Shown here: positions 15,724 through 24,167 of the stretch, piece after piece
Layout: every line of letters begins with the position of its first letter
How positions within the stretch are numbered: position 1 is the first letter of the stretch
Source: an uncultured Treponema sp.
GTDB lineage: Bacteria > Spirochaetota > Spirochaetia > Treponematales > Treponemataceae
NCBI GenBank assembly: GCA_910584475.1
Contig: CAJUBD010000018.1
Coordinates: 1-50,281 of the forward strand
Direction of reading: 5' to 3'
Length of the DNA stretch: 50,281 nt
Made by a program: the position numbers and the translations under genes
Notes under the pieces: generated by a model
Seen by the model: the letters and a program-made list of their open reading frames with translations, nothing else
Database searches by the model: none
What the model was told of the DNA's origin: nothing

Positions 15724-16143
15724 TCACATCTCCTCTTCCACAATCGCGATCATCTCCGCTGGGGTAACGACGAACGGTTTTACTGGAAAATGCTTTCCAT
15801 TGCCTGTGACAAGATACGCATCGTCAAATTTATCTTTGGCGGTCAATGTGACTTCGTAAAAAACTATGTCTTTTTCATCGGAAATTCTATCTGTGGATTT
15901 CGTTTCGTCAAGGTAAATGGCTCGGTTTTCAAGTCGCGTCATAAGTCTAGAGATAATGTCGGCTGGAAAATTAAACTTTTTTCTCCCGCATACTTCCCAA
16001 TACTCGCTCTGAATTTTTCTATGCATAACAGGAATTATCTTTCCAGACAACGCCATTTTCAAAACTTTGCCAGGGTTGGAATCTTTTTTTATGAGCGAAG
16101 AAATAATTATGTTTGTGTCAAGAACAGCGTAAATTTTTTTCAT
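15724..16143 (-). CDS. PIN-domain toxin (putative ribonuclease of a TA pair)
   Basis: The protein has 139 residues. KIYAVLDTNIIISSLI carries the first catalytic Asp. The conserved Glu is in the RKIQSEYWEV region, and later acidic residues are ISDEKDIVFYEV and KDKFDDAYLVTGN. These match the PIN family of putative toxin components (COG1569-like), Mg-dependent ribonucleases. The gene lies 6 bases downstream of a small antitoxin gene, the standard order. It is inserted end-to-end between two glycosyltransferase genes, so the pair may stabilise the island. Confidence 0.88.
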   Translation of the reverse strand: MKKIYAVLDTNIIISSLIKKDSNPGKVLKMALSGKIIPVMHRKIQSEYWEVCGRKKFNFPADIISRLMTRLENRAIYLDETKSTDRISDEKDIVFYEVTLTAKDKFDDAYLVTGNGKHFPVKPFVVTPAEMIAIVEEEM

Positions 16144-16149
16144 TCGGTT

Positions 16150-16374
16150 TTACTTTCCCGCTCTGCAAAGCGCAATCTCATCGTTGATTTCATCGAGCGT
16201 CCAGTCTTGAAGCCCGGATTTTTCCGCAAAGTCGTTTGCCTCTTTAAGAAGCGCGTCAACTTCATCGGCGCTTCGTTTGTTCTCACGAAGATAGAGATAG
16301 GTGACATAATCAAAGGCAGACTGACGCTTTGCTTCCGAAAGAGAATTGTACATTTCAATCATTTCTTGTGGCAT
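16150..16374 (-). CDS. Antitoxin of the PIN pair
   Basis: The 74-residue protein starts at ATG 16374 (MPQEMIEMYNSLSEAKRQ), with GGAGG five bases upstream. A TTG at 16386 is in frame but overlaps the ribosome-binding site. The acidic, helical C-terminus (DEVDALLKEANDFAEKSG and on to the tail) fits antitoxins that wrap the toxin; the N-terminal part would bind DNA. Autoregulation from the adjacent promoter (16407-16434) is expected for this type of module but not shown by a defined operator. Confidence 0.82.
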   Translation of the reverse strand: MPQEMIEMYNSLSEAKRQSAFDYVTYLYLRENKRSADEVDALLKEANDFAEKSGLQDWTLDEINDEIALCRAGK

Positions 16375-16406
16375 AGACACCTCCAAAATAAGAACATCTA
16401 TTATTT

Positions 16407-16434
16407 AGTATACATAAAAATCAAAAATAATCAA
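16407..16434 (-). promoter_or_regulatory. Promoter of the PIN toxin-antitoxin pair
   Basis: Read on the minus strand, TTGATT (16434-16429) is followed after 16 bases by TATACT (16412-16407). It lies 33 bases before the antitoxin start. Confidence 0.55.
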
Positions 16435-16474
16435 CAAAGATTTCGGGATCAGAGAATTTTTAGAGGAGCGTTTT

Positions 16475-17626
16475 ATGAATGATAAAAATCCTGTGCGAAA
16501 AACAAAAGTCGCCGTCATAGGCACGGTGGGCGTTCCCGCCTGTTACGGCGGATTCGAGTCACTTGTGGACAACCTTTTGGACTACACTCCGCCCGATGTG
16601 GAGTATACGGTGTTTTGCTCCGCGCCGAAATACGAAAAGCGCCTTGAGACCTACAAGGGCGCGCACCTTGTCTACCTTGACCGCGATGCGAACGGCGTTT
16701 CTTCTGTCTTGTACGACTATGAGGGAATGAAAAGGGCGGTCGCGCTTGGTGCGGATGTGATTCTCGTGCTGGGAGTTTCGGGCTGTATGTTTTTGCCGAG
16801 AATCCGCCGCCGTTTCAAGGGGAAAATCATCACGAACATCGACGGGCTTGAATGGAGGCGCGACAAGTGGAAGTTCTATGCGAAGTGGCTTCTGCGTTTT
16901 TCGGAAAGACAGGCGGTGAGACACTCTGACATCATCATCGGCGACAACCGCGGAATCACGGACTATGTGAAAACGGCATATAAAAAATTGGTGCAAAAAA
17001 AGCGTGTGGAGCTCATTGCCTATGGCGGAGACAATGTTGTGCGCGTTGAGGATGACTTGCTTTTTGAGGAATATCCGTTCGTTCGTGAAAAATATGCGGT
17101 TACCGTTTGTCGAATAGAGCCAGAGAACAATGTCCACCTGATTCTTGAGGCGTTCGCATCGTTTGAAAGCGCCTTGGAAAATCTCTTGGGGAAAACGCTG
17201 GAAAAGTATACGCTCGTTGTTGTCGGCAACTGGGAAAAATCCGAGTATGGTCACGCGCTCAAAGAAAAATATTCGGCGTTCCCAAACATTCATTTGCTCG
17301 AGTCGATTTATGACTCACACCGTGTGAACTATATTCGCTCGCATGCCTCGCTTTATGTGCATGGTCATTCCGCTGGCGGCACGAACCCGTCGCTTGTGGA
17401 GGCGATGAATCTTGGCTTGCCGATTTTGGCGTTCGACTGCGTGTACAACCGCGCGACCACGGAGGAAAAATGCCTTTATTGGAGGACGGCGGAGGACATT
17501 GTGAATTTGATTTTGGAGCGGCAGGGAGAATTCAAAAGGATTGCGGACGACATGAAGGAAGCGGGAAAGAGGCTGTACTCGTGGGAAAAAATCGCTGACT
17601 TGTACAATGCGCTCTGGAAAATCTAG
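16475..17626 (+). CDS. Glycosyltransferase with DUF1972 N-terminus
   Basis: The protein has 383 residues. The first 190 match DUF1972-type transferases: VAVIGTVGVPACYGGFESLVDNL, DGLEWRRDKW near residue 127 and IIIGDNRGI. The C-terminal GT4-like half has VCRIEPENNVHLILEAF, YVHGHSAGGTNPSLVEAMNL near residue 295 and LGLPILAFDC. Related enzymes transfer rhamnose or other sugars early in glycan assembly. GAGGAG precedes the ATG. The gene is more G+C-rich than the 7-15.7 kb genes, so it may belong to the older chromosome backbone. Its TAG stop sits in a ctag shared with the stop of the convergent gene. Confidence 0.88.
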   Translation: MNDKNPVRKTKVAVIGTVGVPACYGGFESLVDNLLDYTPPDVEYTVFCSAPKYEKRLETYKGAHLVYLDRDANGVSSVLYDYEGMKRAVALGADVILVLGVSGCMFLPRIRRRFKGKIITNIDGLEWRRDKWKFYAKWLLRFSERQAVRHSDIIIGDNRGITDYVKTAYKKLVQKKRVELIAYGGDNVVRVEDDLLFEEYPFVREKYAVTVCRIEPENNVHLILEAFASFESALENLLGKTLEKYTLVVVGNWEKSEYGHALKEKYSAFPNIHLLESIYDSHRVNYIRSHASLYVHGHSAGGTNPSLVEAMNLGLPILAFDCVYNRATTEEKCLYWRTAEDIVNLILERQGEFKRIADDMKEAGKRLYSWEKIADLYNALWKI

Positions 17627-17835
17627 ATTGCGCTTTTTCCCGCGTCGGTTAAAAAATATTTTCCGTCCGCGTCCTTTTCGAGGAAGCCCTTTGCGATACA
17701 GCCCTCAATGGCAGAGAGCGTGGGGCGTTCCCTTTCATCTGTCAAGGCGTTCGCTATTTCTTTTCCTGAATGTGGTATGTTTTCTTGCCTAAAAAATTCC
17801 AGGATTCGCGTTTCCCATGCGGTCGGAATGAACAT
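17623..17835 (-). CDS. Small winged-helix-like protein
   Basis: The 70-residue protein has the shape of a minimal winged-helix domain: WETRILEFFRQENIPHSGKEIANAL, a recognition-helix-like LSAIEGCIAKGFL and a beta-wing DGKYFLTDAGKSAI. It may be a small transcription regulator or a subunit related to DNA-binding helper proteins; no family name can be given with certainty. Its stop codon overlaps that of the convergent glycosyltransferase in the palindrome ctag. Confidence 0.6.
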   Translation of the reverse strand: MFIPTAWETRILEFFRQENIPHSGKEIANALTDERERPTLSAIEGCIAKGFLEKDADGKYFLTDAGKSAI

Positions 17836-17876
17836 AGGTTTATTCTAAATGATTTTTTGCTTATGGTCTAGTGGGT

Positions 17877-17999
17877 ATGCTCCTTGCGATTGAAATGGAT
17901 GCCGACTATCATGTCGTCTTGAATTCTGACATCCGCTTTGAGCCAAGTGGGGATGGTTTTTCGACAGGGAAAGGAGGGCGTGGAATAGGGAGATATTGA
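17877..17999 (+). pseudogene. Possible remnant of a GHKL-type sensor kinase ATP-binding domain
   Basis: A 40-codon frame contains FEPSGDGFSTGKGGRGIGRY, which resembles the ATP-lid/G2 segment of GHKL histidine kinases (usual form F-S-T-K-G-x-G-R-G-I-G-L). No upstream N-box or kinase body is found, and a stop follows directly. I read it as a decayed 3' fragment. The rest of 17836-18160 holds no supported gene. Confidence 0.3.
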
Positions 18000-18160
18000 G
18001 AGAAATATTACAATCATAGCCTCAAATAAAAATTTCGCTGAGAATGATAATTGCAATATACTCATCGTCCAGGTAATCCCGCTCTGCTTTAGTGAGAGCC
18101 ATTGCTTACGTCAAAAGGGTAAGTAACAATGCCTACCGCGCCCCTGTGTCGCCTTATTCC

Positions 18161-19087
18161 TTATTTTTCTTTTGCAATCTCCGTGATGGACGTCACCAAG
18201 CCCGCCATGTTCTGTATGTCCGAAGGCACGATGATTTTCGTGGCTTTTCCGTCGGCGGCTTTTTCCATGGTCTCAAGGCTGCGGAGCTTTAGGACCGTCG
18301 CGTCAATGCCGACTTCCTTTATCATGCGAAGACCTTCCGCCGTCGCCTTTTGAACGTCAAGTATCGCCTGCGCCTCTCCTTCCGCTTTGCGGATTTGGGC
18401 TTCCTTTTCCGCTTCCGCGCGAAGGATTGTCGACTGCTTTTCCGCCTCCGCCGCTAGGATCGCCGACTGCTTCTTTCCTTCCGCCACGAGGATTTCAGAC
18501 TGCTTTTGTCCCTCCGCTATGAGAATCTTTTCGCGGCGCTCGCGCTCCGCCCTCATCTGCTTTTCCATCGCCTCGCGTATGGCTTCTGGCGGCATGATGT
18601 TCTTCACTTCGACGCGGTTCACCTTTATTCCCCACGGGTCTGTCGCCTCGTCAAGTATGGAGCGCATCTTCGTGTTTATCACGTCGCGGCTGGTGAGAGT
18701 GCCGTCCAAGTCCAATTCGCCGATGATGTTGCGGAGCGTCGTCGCGCTCAAATTTCCTATGGCGGAAATCGGATCTTCCACGCCATAAGTGAACAATTTC
18801 GGGTCGGTGATTTGCATATAGACTACCGTGTCTATCTGCATCGTCACGTTGTCTTTCGTGATGACAGGCTGAGGAGGAAAGTCCAAGACCCTTTCCTTGA
18901 GCGCGACCTTGCTTGCCACGCTGTCGATGAAAGGTACTTTCACATGAAGCCCTGCCTGCCAAGTGGCGGCGTAAGTGCCAAGCCTTTCTATGATGAAAGC
19001 GTAGGACTGGGGAACAATGCGAATGTTCCTGATGATGATTATCAGGATTATGAAAATCAAAACCGAAACTATAGTATAAAAAAACAT
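18161..19087 (-). CDS. SPFH/Band 7 membrane protein (stomatin/QmcA-like)
   Basis: The protein has 308 residues. One N-terminal transmembrane helix (about residues 3-22) is followed by the SPFH domain from IRIVPQSYAFIIERLGTYAATW through KNIMPPEAIREAMEKQMRAERE. A long Ala/Glu-rich coiled coil follows, with repeated AEGKKQSAILAAEAEKQST-type segments, then a short C-terminus. SPFH proteins form large membrane rings that organise microdomains and modulate proteases such as FtsH. The gene is downstream of an NfeD-family gene (gap 172 bases), the classic SPFH-NfeD partnership. A TAGGAG ribosome-binding site precedes ATG. Confidence 0.92.
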   Translation of the reverse strand: MFFYTIVSVLIFIILIIIIRNIRIVPQSYAFIIERLGTYAATWQAGLHVKVPFIDSVASKVALKERVLDFPPQPVITKDNVTMQIDTVVYMQITDPKLFTYGVEDPISAIGNLSATTLRNIIGELDLDGTLTSRDVINTKMRSILDEATDPWGIKVNRVEVKNIMPPEAIREAMEKQMRAERERREKILIAEGQKQSEILVAEGKKQSAILAAEAEKQSTILRAEAEKEAQIRKAEGEAQAILDVQKATAEGLRMIKEVGIDATVLKLRSLETMEKAADGKATKIIVPSDIQNMAGLVTSITEIAKEK

Positions 19088-19259
19088 AAAAACTCCTATA
19101 AAAAGCCAAGAAGAAAGTTGGGGCTTTCGATTGGCTTTTTGGCGAGCGCGTTAACAACGCGCATGTGTAAATATGCAAGTTTTGTAAGTCGCGACGCGGC
19201 TGTAGAAACTTGACACGCAGAAAGAACGCGCCATTTGTGCGATTCCTTTTGCATAACTC

Positions 19260-19718
19260 CTATTGTTCTTTTAGTCGTGCGACAATCAATGTCACGCCCT
19301 CTATGCCCTTTATTATACAGGAATCTCCTGACTTCAGCAAGGTGTCGCTCGGATTGTCTTCGCTTTTTATGGACGCGCTCCACACTTTGCCGTCCACCTT
19401 CACGGCTCCCTTTTGCGTCGCGCCTATGTCTTCCGTGACAATCGCTGTCTTGCCGACGAGTGCGTCGCTGTTGGTCGGCGTTTTTTTCACTTTCAGGAAC
19501 TTCGCAAAGAAAGGCCTTGCGAGCGCGAACATCGCCAGCGACAAAAGCGCGAATATCAGGATTTGCACGAAAATCGGTATCGGCAGCATGGACAGAAACA
19601 CCATGATCAATGCGGCGATGCCGAACCAAATAGAAGTCAAGGCTGTCGTCAGCCCTTCTATTATGAAGCATAGCAACATCACTCCAAGCCAAATCCACGG
19701 AACTGAATCAAAAACCAC
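19260..19718 (-). CDS. NfeD-family membrane protein (YbbK-like)
   Basis: The protein has 152 residues and starts at GTG after GGAGG. Three to four transmembrane helices fill residues 1-75, followed by a soluble OB-fold domain (DALVGKTAIVTEDIGATQKGAVKVDGKVWSA) ending in GVTLIVARL. This is the short NfeD form, lacking the ClpP-like protease domain. It partners with the downstream SPFH protein. Between the two genes lie hairpins such as gcgcgttaacaacgcgc but no gene. Confidence 0.88.
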   Translation of the reverse strand: MVFDSVPWIWLGVMLLCFIIEGLTTALTSIWFGIAALIMVFLSMLPIPIFVQILIFALLSLAMFALARPFFAKFLKVKKTPTNSDALVGKTAIVTEDIGATQKGAVKVDGKVWSASIKSEDNPSDTLLKSGDSCIIKGIEGVTLIVARLKEQ

Positions 19719-19823
19719 GAAGTTTCCTCCAGACTAAAGCGCAATTCAAAGACAATTGACTTATTACGGCACTACAAGTAAGTTTATCAAGAATCGAGCT
19801 TTGTTGCAATATTTTCAAGCGAT

Positions 19824-19856
19824 TTTTCAACAAAAAAATATATTTTTTGTTGAAAA
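19824..19856. repeat. 14-bp inverted repeat between nfeD and hexokinase
   Basis: Arms 19824-19837 and 19843-19856 are perfect complements with a 5-base AT loop. The site lies between two divergent genes, upstream of both, so it is not a terminator for either. A protein-binding operator or a leftover element are both possible. Confidence 0.7.
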
Positions 19857-19937
19857 TGCTGCGCGTGACTTCGATGCCCTTTGTCGTATATCGTTTCGCA
19901 GGGCGCGCAAATCCCATGTCAATTGCAAAATATTTTA

Positions 19938-19966
19938 TTGCATTTTTTCTCTGTTCGTGGTATAAT
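19938..19966 (+). promoter_or_regulatory. Promoter of the hexokinase gene
   Basis: TTGCAT at 19938-19943 and a perfect TATAAT at 19961-19966 are separated by 17 bases, about 32 bases before ATG 19999, with GAGGTG as ribosome-binding site. Confidence 0.7.
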
Positions 19967-19998
19967 ATTACAATTCGTATTTTTTATCGAGGTGTTTT

Positions 19999-21288
19999 AT
20001 GTCTTGTGCCGTAAGCGCGTTTTTGGGAAAGCACAATTTTTGTGCGCATGTCGATATCGCTTCTCTTGCCGATGCGATTCTTTTTGATATGAACGAAGGG
20101 CTTTGCGGTCGTCCGAGCGGGTCAGACATGATTCGCACTTTTTGCAATCCGCCGAAAAAAAGCCCCGTCGGAAAGGACGTGATTGTGATTGACGCGGGCG
20201 GAACGAATTTCCGCTCTTGCCTTGTTTCGTTTGACGCGACAGGAAATCCTTCCATAAATTTTTTGGAAAAGACTAAGATGCCAGGAACTGAGCGCGAATT
20301 CTCCAAAAAGGAATTCTTTGACCAAATCGCCAAAAATTTGGAGCATCTTAAGAACAAGTCTAAAAACATTGGTTTTTGTTTTTCGTATCCAGTGGAAATG
20401 CAAGAGGACGGCGACGGCATTCTGATAAATTTTTCAAAGGAAGTAAAAGCTCCGGACGTTGAAGGAAGCCACATCGTAAAAGAACTTTCCGCCGCCCTAA
20501 AGGAGCACGGTTGGAATGGAGATCTGCACATTTCGCTTTTGAACGATACGGTTTCCGCTTTGCTTGCAGGGGCGGCGAATGTTCCTGAAGGAAAAAAATA
20601 TTCGTCGTTCATCGGTTTCATCTTGGGCACCGGAATGAACGCCGCGTACATTCAGGAAGCTTCCGGCGAATATCACGGACTGAAAACTCAAATCATAAAT
20701 TGCGAGCTGGGCAAATTTGACAAAGTCGCAAGAAGCGATTTTGACATTGCGTTTGACAAAAAAAGCGAAAAGCCCGGGGTCGGGGTTTTGGAAAAATTAT
20801 GCTCGGGCGCATATTTGGGACCTGTGGCTTATGAAGCGCTCGTCGCCGCCGCGAAAGACAAGTTGTTTTCGGAAAAAGTTTGTGAAAATCTTTTGGCATT
20901 GAATTCGCTTTCGCAAGTCGAAGCGGACAGGTTTTTGCACGCGCCTCATTCAAAAAGCACGATATTGGGCGCGATCCTGTTTGAACACGGAAATGAGACT
21001 GACTGTGAGCGTTTGTTCTGCTTGCTTGACGCTTTGGTGGAACGCTGCGCTCGCCTCGCCGCCGCGATCCTTGCCGCTTGCGTAATAAAAAGCGGCGCGG
21101 GAAAAAAAGCGACCGAGCCGGTTTGCATCGTGTGCAATGGCACTTCTTTCTACAAGACATACAAAGTTCGCGAGCGTACGGCGGGATATCTGGAAGAAAT
21201 CCTTGTGCGGCAACGCGCCCTTTACTTTGAGCTTATGGAAAAAGAAAATGACATTACTCTTGGCACGGCAGTAGGCGGAACTATATAG
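19999..21288 (+). CDS. Hexokinase (eukaryote-type, spirochaetal)
   Basis: The protein has 429 residues. VIVIDAGGTNFRSCLVSFD near residues 61-79 is the phosphate-1 loop. GFCFSYPVEM, HISLLNDTVSALLAG (catalytic Asp of the NDT motif, near 180) and SFIGFILGTGMNAAYI complete the sugar and ATP site. The C-terminal ACVIKSGAGKK region matches the hexokinase large domain. It phosphorylates glucose to glucose 6-phosphate. A close functional partner, pgi, is 24 kb downstream. Hexokinases of this form are typical of Treponema and uncommon in bacteria that use ROK glucokinases. It has its own promoter and no operon partner. Confidence 0.92.
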   Translation: MSCAVSAFLGKHNFCAHVDIASLADAILFDMNEGLCGRPSGSDMIRTFCNPPKKSPVGKDVIVIDAGGTNFRSCLVSFDATGNPSINFLEKTKMPGTEREFSKKEFFDQIAKNLEHLKNKSKNIGFCFSYPVEMQEDGDGILINFSKEVKAPDVEGSHIVKELSAALKEHGWNGDLHISLLNDTVSALLAGAANVPEGKKYSSFIGFILGTGMNAAYIQEASGEYHGLKTQIINCELGKFDKVARSDFDIAFDKKSEKPGVGVLEKLCSGAYLGPVAYEALVAAAKDKLFSEKVCENLLALNSLSQVEADRFLHAPHSKSTILGAILFEHGNETDCERLFCLLDALVERCARLAAAILAACVIKSGAGKKATEPVCIVCNGTSFYKTYKVRERTAGYLEEILVRQRALYFELMEKENDITLGTAVGGTI

Positions 21289-21534
21289 TCAATAGTGAAT
21301 AAGTAATGGTTATGGTGGAACGCTGGCGGGTTTTACGAAGTAAGACTCGTCAAGTGAGCGAAGCGAACAATGTAATAGTTAATATTTGCGCGATTTCTTC
21401 CGATACTGAATCTGTGATGAATTTTATCGCGGAATGATTTCGCGCAAGTTCGCCACGAATTTTTCGCGCGTCGCGAAATTATGAAAACTATTAATTATTC
21501 ATTATTAACCGTTAACTGAATCTTGGGGTGGAAA
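21289..21534. other. Intergenic region without gene, with decayed hairpin copy
   Basis: No coding frame is supported. Positions 21330-21353 hold an imperfect GGGTTTTAC/GTAAGACTCG hairpin resembling the dispersed family, and 21390-21475 has several tcgcgcgaa-type partial inversions. No clear promoter for flbB was found. Confidence 0.5.
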
Positions 21535-22164
21535 TTGGCAAAAAGCAGCTCTTTGGGGAAAACCGTTGTTCTTCTCTTTCTCATTATAATTCTCGTCCTG
21601 GGCGGACTTTTATGGTTCGACTTTTTGGGAGTCATCCGCGTGAAGAATCTTTTCTCGCCCGTCTACAAAATTTTCGGACTATCGCCGCAGACTTCCGTCA
21701 CTTCCACTTCCTCGAAGCCTCTTTCGGCGGATTTGGATTTGGATCGCCTCGCAAAGCAGCGCGAAGCCCTGGACATTTACCGCGAGGAACTTGAAAAGCG
21801 AGAGGGCGATTCGAGCCTCGCCGAGGAGCAAAACCGAAGGCTCGCCGAAGAAATCGCCGAACGCGAAAAAAATCTCGAAGAACGCGAAAAAACATTCAAC
21901 AATCTCGTAAAAATGTACGATGATAGAAATGTAAACATCGAGCAAATCGCGGCGAACCTTGAAGGAATGCCGCCCCGCGCCGCCGTGGACATTCTCGTGG
22001 CTATGGATGACCAAATCGTCATCGACGTTCTGCGAAAAGTTACCGAACGCGCGGAGGCTTCGGGCACTGCTTCTATGGTGGCTTACTGGCTTTCGCTGAT
22101 GCCCGCCGAACGCGCGGCGACCGTCCAGCGAAAGATGACGAGCAAGCCGACCGCGATTGAATGA
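21535..22164 (+). CDS. flbB: Flagellar protein FlbB (spirochaete motor collar/MotE-like)
   Basis: The protein has 209 residues from TTG 21535; a TTG at 21523 is in frame but the GGGGTGG ribosome-binding site lies between them. One N-terminal transmembrane helix (TVVLLFLIIILVLGGLLWFD, about residues 9-28) is followed by a long charged coiled coil (about 68-130) and a C-terminal MgtE_N/MotE-like domain (LEGMPPRAAVDILVAMDD, then VAYWLSLMPAERAATV). In spirochaetes FlbB builds the collar around the periplasmic flagellar motor and recruits stators. It heads a flbB-fliK-flgD-flgE cluster. Confidence 0.88.
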   Translation: MAKSSSLGKTVVLLFLIIILVLGGLLWFDFLGVIRVKNLFSPVYKIFGLSPQTSVTSTSSKPLSADLDLDRLAKQREALDIYREELEKREGDSSLAEEQNRRLAEEIAEREKNLEEREKTFNNLVKMYDDRNVNIEQIAANLEGMPPRAAVDILVAMDDQIVIDVLRKVTERAEASGTASMVAYWLSLMPAERAATVQRKMTSKPTAIE

Positions 22165-22229
22165 AGCGACTTCCGTAGAACAAAGTTTTGCGGATTTCGC
22201 AAGGCGATGTTTTCGGAGGTTTTTCATTG

Positions 22230-23699
22230 ATGAACTCTGTAAATCTGAATTCAATTCAAGATTTTTCGCAAATCCATGAGCAAAAGGTCGAACAGAATTT
22301 CACCGCGAACGAAAATCCGTCTAAGGACTTTTTTTCGATGCTCAGCGAAAACTTGAGCAAAATCGGCGAAAGCAATTCTTACGAAGGCGCGGAAAAAGAT
22401 TCCGCGCCTGTTCAGCGCGAAAAAATCCCCGCGGAAGAATCCGATTCGCCGAAAGAAATTCCTGAAAAAGCGATTTCTCTTGAAAAAAAATCTTCCGATT
22501 CGGACGAAAGAAAAGCCGTTCGTGATGAAAAGAAGGACGGAAAAAAAATCGCTTCTAAAGACGAAGGCGCAGAAAAAAAGTCGCGCGGAAAGAATCTCAA
22601 AACTGACGAAGTTTTGCAGGGCGCGCTCGTCGCGGACGCACAAGGCGCAAAAAATTCTTCGGCAAAAAGAACGGAGAATCTTGAAGGCAAAAAAATCGCG
22701 CGCGCGGATGTCGAAAAAAAATCGCAAAAGAATTTCAATCCTACGACGGAAAATGTTTCGCGGGATTTCTCCGAAGAAAAATCGGATTTGGAAAATCTGC
22801 GCGTCGGGCTTGCAAAGAAGAATTTTATCTCTGAAGCCGCTTCTTCCGCGCTTGAAAAGGATTCCCTTGGCGAAAACGCCGACGCTGAAATCATTTCCGC
22901 ATTGCAGTTTTCCGCTTCGCAAATTCAAAACTCGGATTCCTCGTCTTTTGATCCTGCCTTGAAAAATGCGGACAATTTTCATTCCAAGAACGCGATTTCC
23001 GCGAAGTCGAAAAGGGAAACGAAAATCGGCGTAATCGAAGTGAAGGATTTTCGCACGAATGCGGAAGTCGCGCAAGGCGAAGCGAAGGATTTCAAAAAAG
23101 ATTTCGTTCGCGCGGTGCAAAACGATTCTCAAGGAGGCGGAATCGAGCTTACGATGGATTTGGGCGCGCAGAGCGAAAGGAACATGCTTTCGCTTGATTC
23201 TCAAAGCGCGGCCGCCGACGGCTCTAACTTTCAGGCGATGCTCAAAAACCAAATCACGCAGAATGCTACTGAATTCGTCCGCGCTGGAAACATCGTCCTC
23301 CGCGACAACGATTCAGGCTCCATCAATTTGGTCTTGCATCCGGAAAGCTTGGGCAACGTGAAAATCGGGCTTGAACTTTCGGGAAAAATTATTACCGGGC
23401 ACATCGTCGTGGCGAGCCGCGAGGCGTTCAACGCTTTCGGCGACGGCGCGGACGTTCTCCGCAACGCTTTCATTCAGAGTGGATTCGAGGACGCGAGATT
23501 CGACGTGAGCTTTGCCGGAAGCGAAATGCAGTTCGCGCAGCAAAATCACGGCGGACAGGACGACGGTTCTTCCAAGCGGCAGGGCAGGAAAATTTATGGC
23601 GATTTTGTCGAAGAAAACATTTCAGTTGGATTTGAAAATGCCGATAATAATATAGGCAATGTTTTGGCTTCGAACTATTCGATTGATGTCGTTGCTTAA
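22230..23699 (+). CDS. fliK: Flagellar hook-length control protein FliK
   Basis: The protein has 489 residues. I choose ATG 22230 because GGAGG lies 11-15 bases before it; an upstream in-frame start at 22188 lacks this. Residues 1-330 are low-complexity, Lys/Glu/Ser-rich and disordered, acting as a ruler. The C-terminal Flg_hook domain is clear: GSINLVLHPESLGNVKIGLEL, then GHIVVASREAFNAF and DVLRNAFIQSGFEDARFDV. FliK stops hook export at the set length and switches FlhB specificity. The T. pallidum equivalent (Tap1) also precedes flgD. Confidence 0.9.
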   Translation: MNSVNLNSIQDFSQIHEQKVEQNFTANENPSKDFFSMLSENLSKIGESNSYEGAEKDSAPVQREKIPAEESDSPKEIPEKAISLEKKSSDSDERKAVRDEKKDGKKIASKDEGAEKKSRGKNLKTDEVLQGALVADAQGAKNSSAKRTENLEGKKIARADVEKKSQKNFNPTTENVSRDFSEEKSDLENLRVGLAKKNFISEAASSALEKDSLGENADAEIISALQFSASQIQNSDSSSFDPALKNADNFHSKNAISAKSKRETKIGVIEVKDFRTNAEVAQGEAKDFKKDFVRAVQNDSQGGGIELTMDLGAQSERNMLSLDSQSAAADGSNFQAMLKNQITQNATEFVRAGNIVLRDNDSGSINLVLHPESLGNVKIGLELSGKIITGHIVVASREAFNAFGDGADVLRNAFIQSGFEDARFDVSFAGSEMQFAQQNHGGQDDGSSKRQGRKIYGDFVEENISVGFENADNNIGNVLASNYSIDVVA

Positions 23700-23709
23700 A
23701 GGGGTGAAG

Positions 23710-24153
23710 ATGGAATTCAACGCTACGATGAGTCCTGCCGAAAAACTTCAGGTGAACAATGAAGTGGACAGGTTCAACAAATTGCAGAACGCGAACGGAC
23801 GCGCGCCGAGTCAGGAATTGGGCAAGGATGATTTTTTAAAGCTTTTGATGACGCAGATGACGCATCAAGATCCTATGTCGCCTATGGACAACAGCCAGTT
23901 CATAGCGCAGATGGCGCAGTTCACCAGCCTTGAGCAGATGTACAACATGAGCAATGGCTTTACGAAGATGGCGCAGCTGATGGGCACAAGCGAGGCGGCG
24001 GGCACTGTCGGAAAAGTCGTAGAGCTTGACATGGGCGACGGTCAAACTGTAACTGGAGTCGTGGACGGATTCACTCGCGGCGAAAAACCGCAAGTTCAGG
24101 TGAACGGAAATTTCTACGACATGAATTATGTAAAAGCAGTCTATGCTAATTAG
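23710..24153 (+). CDS. flgD: Flagellar hook assembly (capping) protein FlgD
   Basis: The 147-residue protein starts at ATG 23710 (MEFNATMSPAEKLQ); an upstream in-frame start lies inside fliK. The FlgD N-terminal signature LGKDDFLKLLMTQMTHQDPM and DNSQFIAQMAQFTSLEQM are present. The short C-terminus (VVELDMGDGQTVTGVVDGF) is a minimal Tudor-like part; the usual Fn3 insertion is absent, as in other treponemes. FlgD caps the growing hook while FlgE subunits add. It is 10 bases downstream of fliK and 14 upstream of flgE. Confidence 0.93.
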   Translation: MEFNATMSPAEKLQVNNEVDRFNKLQNANGRAPSQELGKDDFLKLLMTQMTHQDPMSPMDNSQFIAQMAQFTSLEQMYNMSNGFTKMAQLMGTSEAAGTVGKVVELDMGDGQTVTGVVDGFTRGEKPQVQVNGNFYDMNYVKAVYAN

Positions 24154-24167
24154 AAGAGGGTAGCGGT

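Noticed and set aside
1..17626. Prophage or insertion sequence carrying the polysaccharide island
   Set aside because: No integrase, transposase, terminal repeats or phage structural genes were seen; the Xre genes alone are not enough.
22251..23252. 333-codon open frame antisense to fliK
   Set aside because: Low-complexity Phe/Arg translation produced by the Lys/Glu-rich ruler region of FliK.
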